From Syntrophomonadaceae bacterium (GTDB taxonomy: Bacteria; Bacillota_D; Dethiobacteria; DTU022; UBA8154): a stretch of DNA of 7,177 nucleotides. The stretch is taken from NCBI GenBank assembly GCA_007120815.1, contig SKMY01000227.1:1-7177 (forward strand), given 5' to 3'. The translations under genes were made by a program, and so were the position numbers. Within the stretch, counting starts at the first letter, position 1; the number at the start of each line of letters is the position of its first letter. Under the pieces are notes generated by a model. The model worked only from the letters and a program-made list of their open reading frames with translations. It was not told the origin of the DNA and did not search any database. Shown here piece after piece: positions 6,688 through 7,177 of this stretch.

Positions 6688-7092
6688 GATGTAAAACCGG
6701 CTCCAAATAAGTAATACGAATCGCCTTTCCAACCCTCTCTCCCTAACCGGGGAGCTGGTGCATCTCGTCCGGCGACATTGGTGCCTGTGGCTAAATACGC
6801 TCGGCGACTGAAGGACCTCGGGCGGTCACAACAGGGGATGGACATGGGTTTTCTTACCCTCCCCCCAACCCTGTTGGAGGAGGTCCGCCTTCCCTGTAGC
6901 GGCGACTTTGTCAAGCGGCTAAAAGCGCCTGGCGAAGTGAAAGCTTAAAGCCGTTCCTGCGGGCATGGACGCCCGCCGCCTGCAATCCGTAGCAGGACGC
7001 TTAAGTTTGCAGGTCGGCCGGAGGGAAGCTTGAACTTAAGCCCCGGCACTTTCCGCGAAGAGCAACCGGAGCCGATACCGGGGAAGCGGAAA
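6688..7092 (+). ncRNA. Candidate large structured RNA, about 400 nt
   Basis: No protein gene is supported here, but long complementary arms follow one another. A: 6688-6691/6761-6764 plus 6696-6704/6751-6759 (9 bp, one G.U). B: 6813-6819/6880-6886 (7 bp) enclosing 6829-6836/6869-6876 (8 bp) and 6846-6849/6856-6859. C: 6916-6920/6949-6953 plus 6923-6926/6943-6946. D: 6959-6964/6971-6976. E: 6979-6983/6992-6996. F: 6999-7007/7033-7041 (9 bp) plus 7010-7013/7029-7032 (one G.U). G: 7042-7046/7078-7082. H: 7050-7056/7086-7092, which forms an H-type pseudoknot with G unless 7066-7069 pairs with 7078-7081 instead. Both G.U pairs form only in the + strand transcript. The region ends ~80 bp before a likely gene start. 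It may be the 5' domains of a group II intron, an RNA paired with a mobile-element nuclease (HEARO/omega type), or a new class. I do not recognise a known family, and no GUGYG intron 5' end is evident. Confidence 0.6.
6770..6906 (+). repeat. Three copies of CGGCGAC within the RNA candidate
   Basis: The heptamer CGGCGAC occurs at 6770-6776, 6802-6808 and 6900-6906. The copies sit in segments between the long helices rather than inside them, so they may be shared junction or protein-binding sequences. Three copies of a GC-rich 7-mer in 137 bp is suggestive but could be chance. Confidence 0.35.
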
Positions 7093-7173
7093 CTCCATTT
7101 CATCCTAAAATTCAGTCACAAACTTTTGCGTATAGCACTCTCCAAAGACCCCCACGCCCAAGGAACGATATTG

Positions 7174-7177
7174 ATGA
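7174..7177 (+). CDS. Probable start of a gene running off the right edge
   Basis: ATG at 7174-7176 is preceded by AAGGAA (7160-7165) at an eight-base spacing; an in-frame TTG at 7171 immediately precedes it. Only the first codon is visible, so the product cannot be identified. Its position right after the structured RNA makes a mobile-element protein (reverse transcriptase or RNA-guided nuclease) an attractive but untested possibility. Confidence 0.35.

Noticed and set aside
6648..6914. 88-residue minus-strand reading frame
   Set aside because: Its Arg/Pro/Gly/Ser-rich translation resembles no fold I know. It lies antisense to the perfect stems of the RNA candidate, whose pairing explains the sequence better.
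1..7177. tRNA, rRNA, CRISPR array or insertion-sequence termini
   Set aside because: No tRNA cloverleaf or T-loop signature, no rRNA-like sequence, no regularly spaced direct repeats, and no transposase or paired terminal repeats were seen.

Overview
The window looks like chromosomal DNA of a Gram-positive, probably anaerobic clostridium. A Peptococcaceae-type organism (Desulfotomaculum/Pelotomaculum relatives) is my inference from three things: strong AGGAGG-type ribosome binding sites with GTG and TTG starts, sigma-A-like promoters, and a gene set that includes an apparent selenocysteine-containing thioredoxin. I could not run a database search, so the taxon is a guess.

Layout. (1) 1-312 (+): the 3' part of a thioredoxin-like gene. 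The first cysteine of its WCxxC site is replaced by an in-frame TGA, giving W-U-S-A-C. (2) 373-1059 (+): a CcdA-type membrane thiol/disulfide transporter. Together these two genes look like a redox relay carrying electrons across the membrane to a Sec-thioredoxin. (3) 1080-1547 (-): an ATP-binding universal stress protein, convergent with ccdA and driven by a near-perfect sigma-A promoter. (4) 1548-1911: a divergent intergenic region holding promoters for both flanking genes and two dyads. (5) 1912-2619 (+): a four-TM protein with a LiaF-like C-terminal domain. (6) 2695-3759 (+): a radical SAM protein with a second, C-terminal Cys cluster. (7) 3756-5633 (-): the ribosome-associated GTPase TypA/BipA, whose stop codon overlaps that of the radical SAM gene through a shared CTAG. 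(8) 5813-6616 (+): a patatin-like serine hydrolase, divergent from typA across a short region that contains a good typA promoter. (9) 6617-7173: no convincing protein gene. From about 6688 to 7092 it contains a dense series of long, mostly perfect, nested inverted repeats and a possible pseudoknot. G.U pairs indicate that the + strand is the transcribed one. (10) 7174: an ATG preceded by AAGGAA suggests that a further gene begins at the right edge.

Most of the window is ordinary housekeeping. Two places deserve attention. The first is the TGA/Sec thioredoxin beside CcdA. The second is the ~400-nt structured RNA candidate directly upstream of a gene start, which could be the 5' part of a group II intron, an RNA paired with a mobile-element nuclease, or an undescribed large noncoding RNA.
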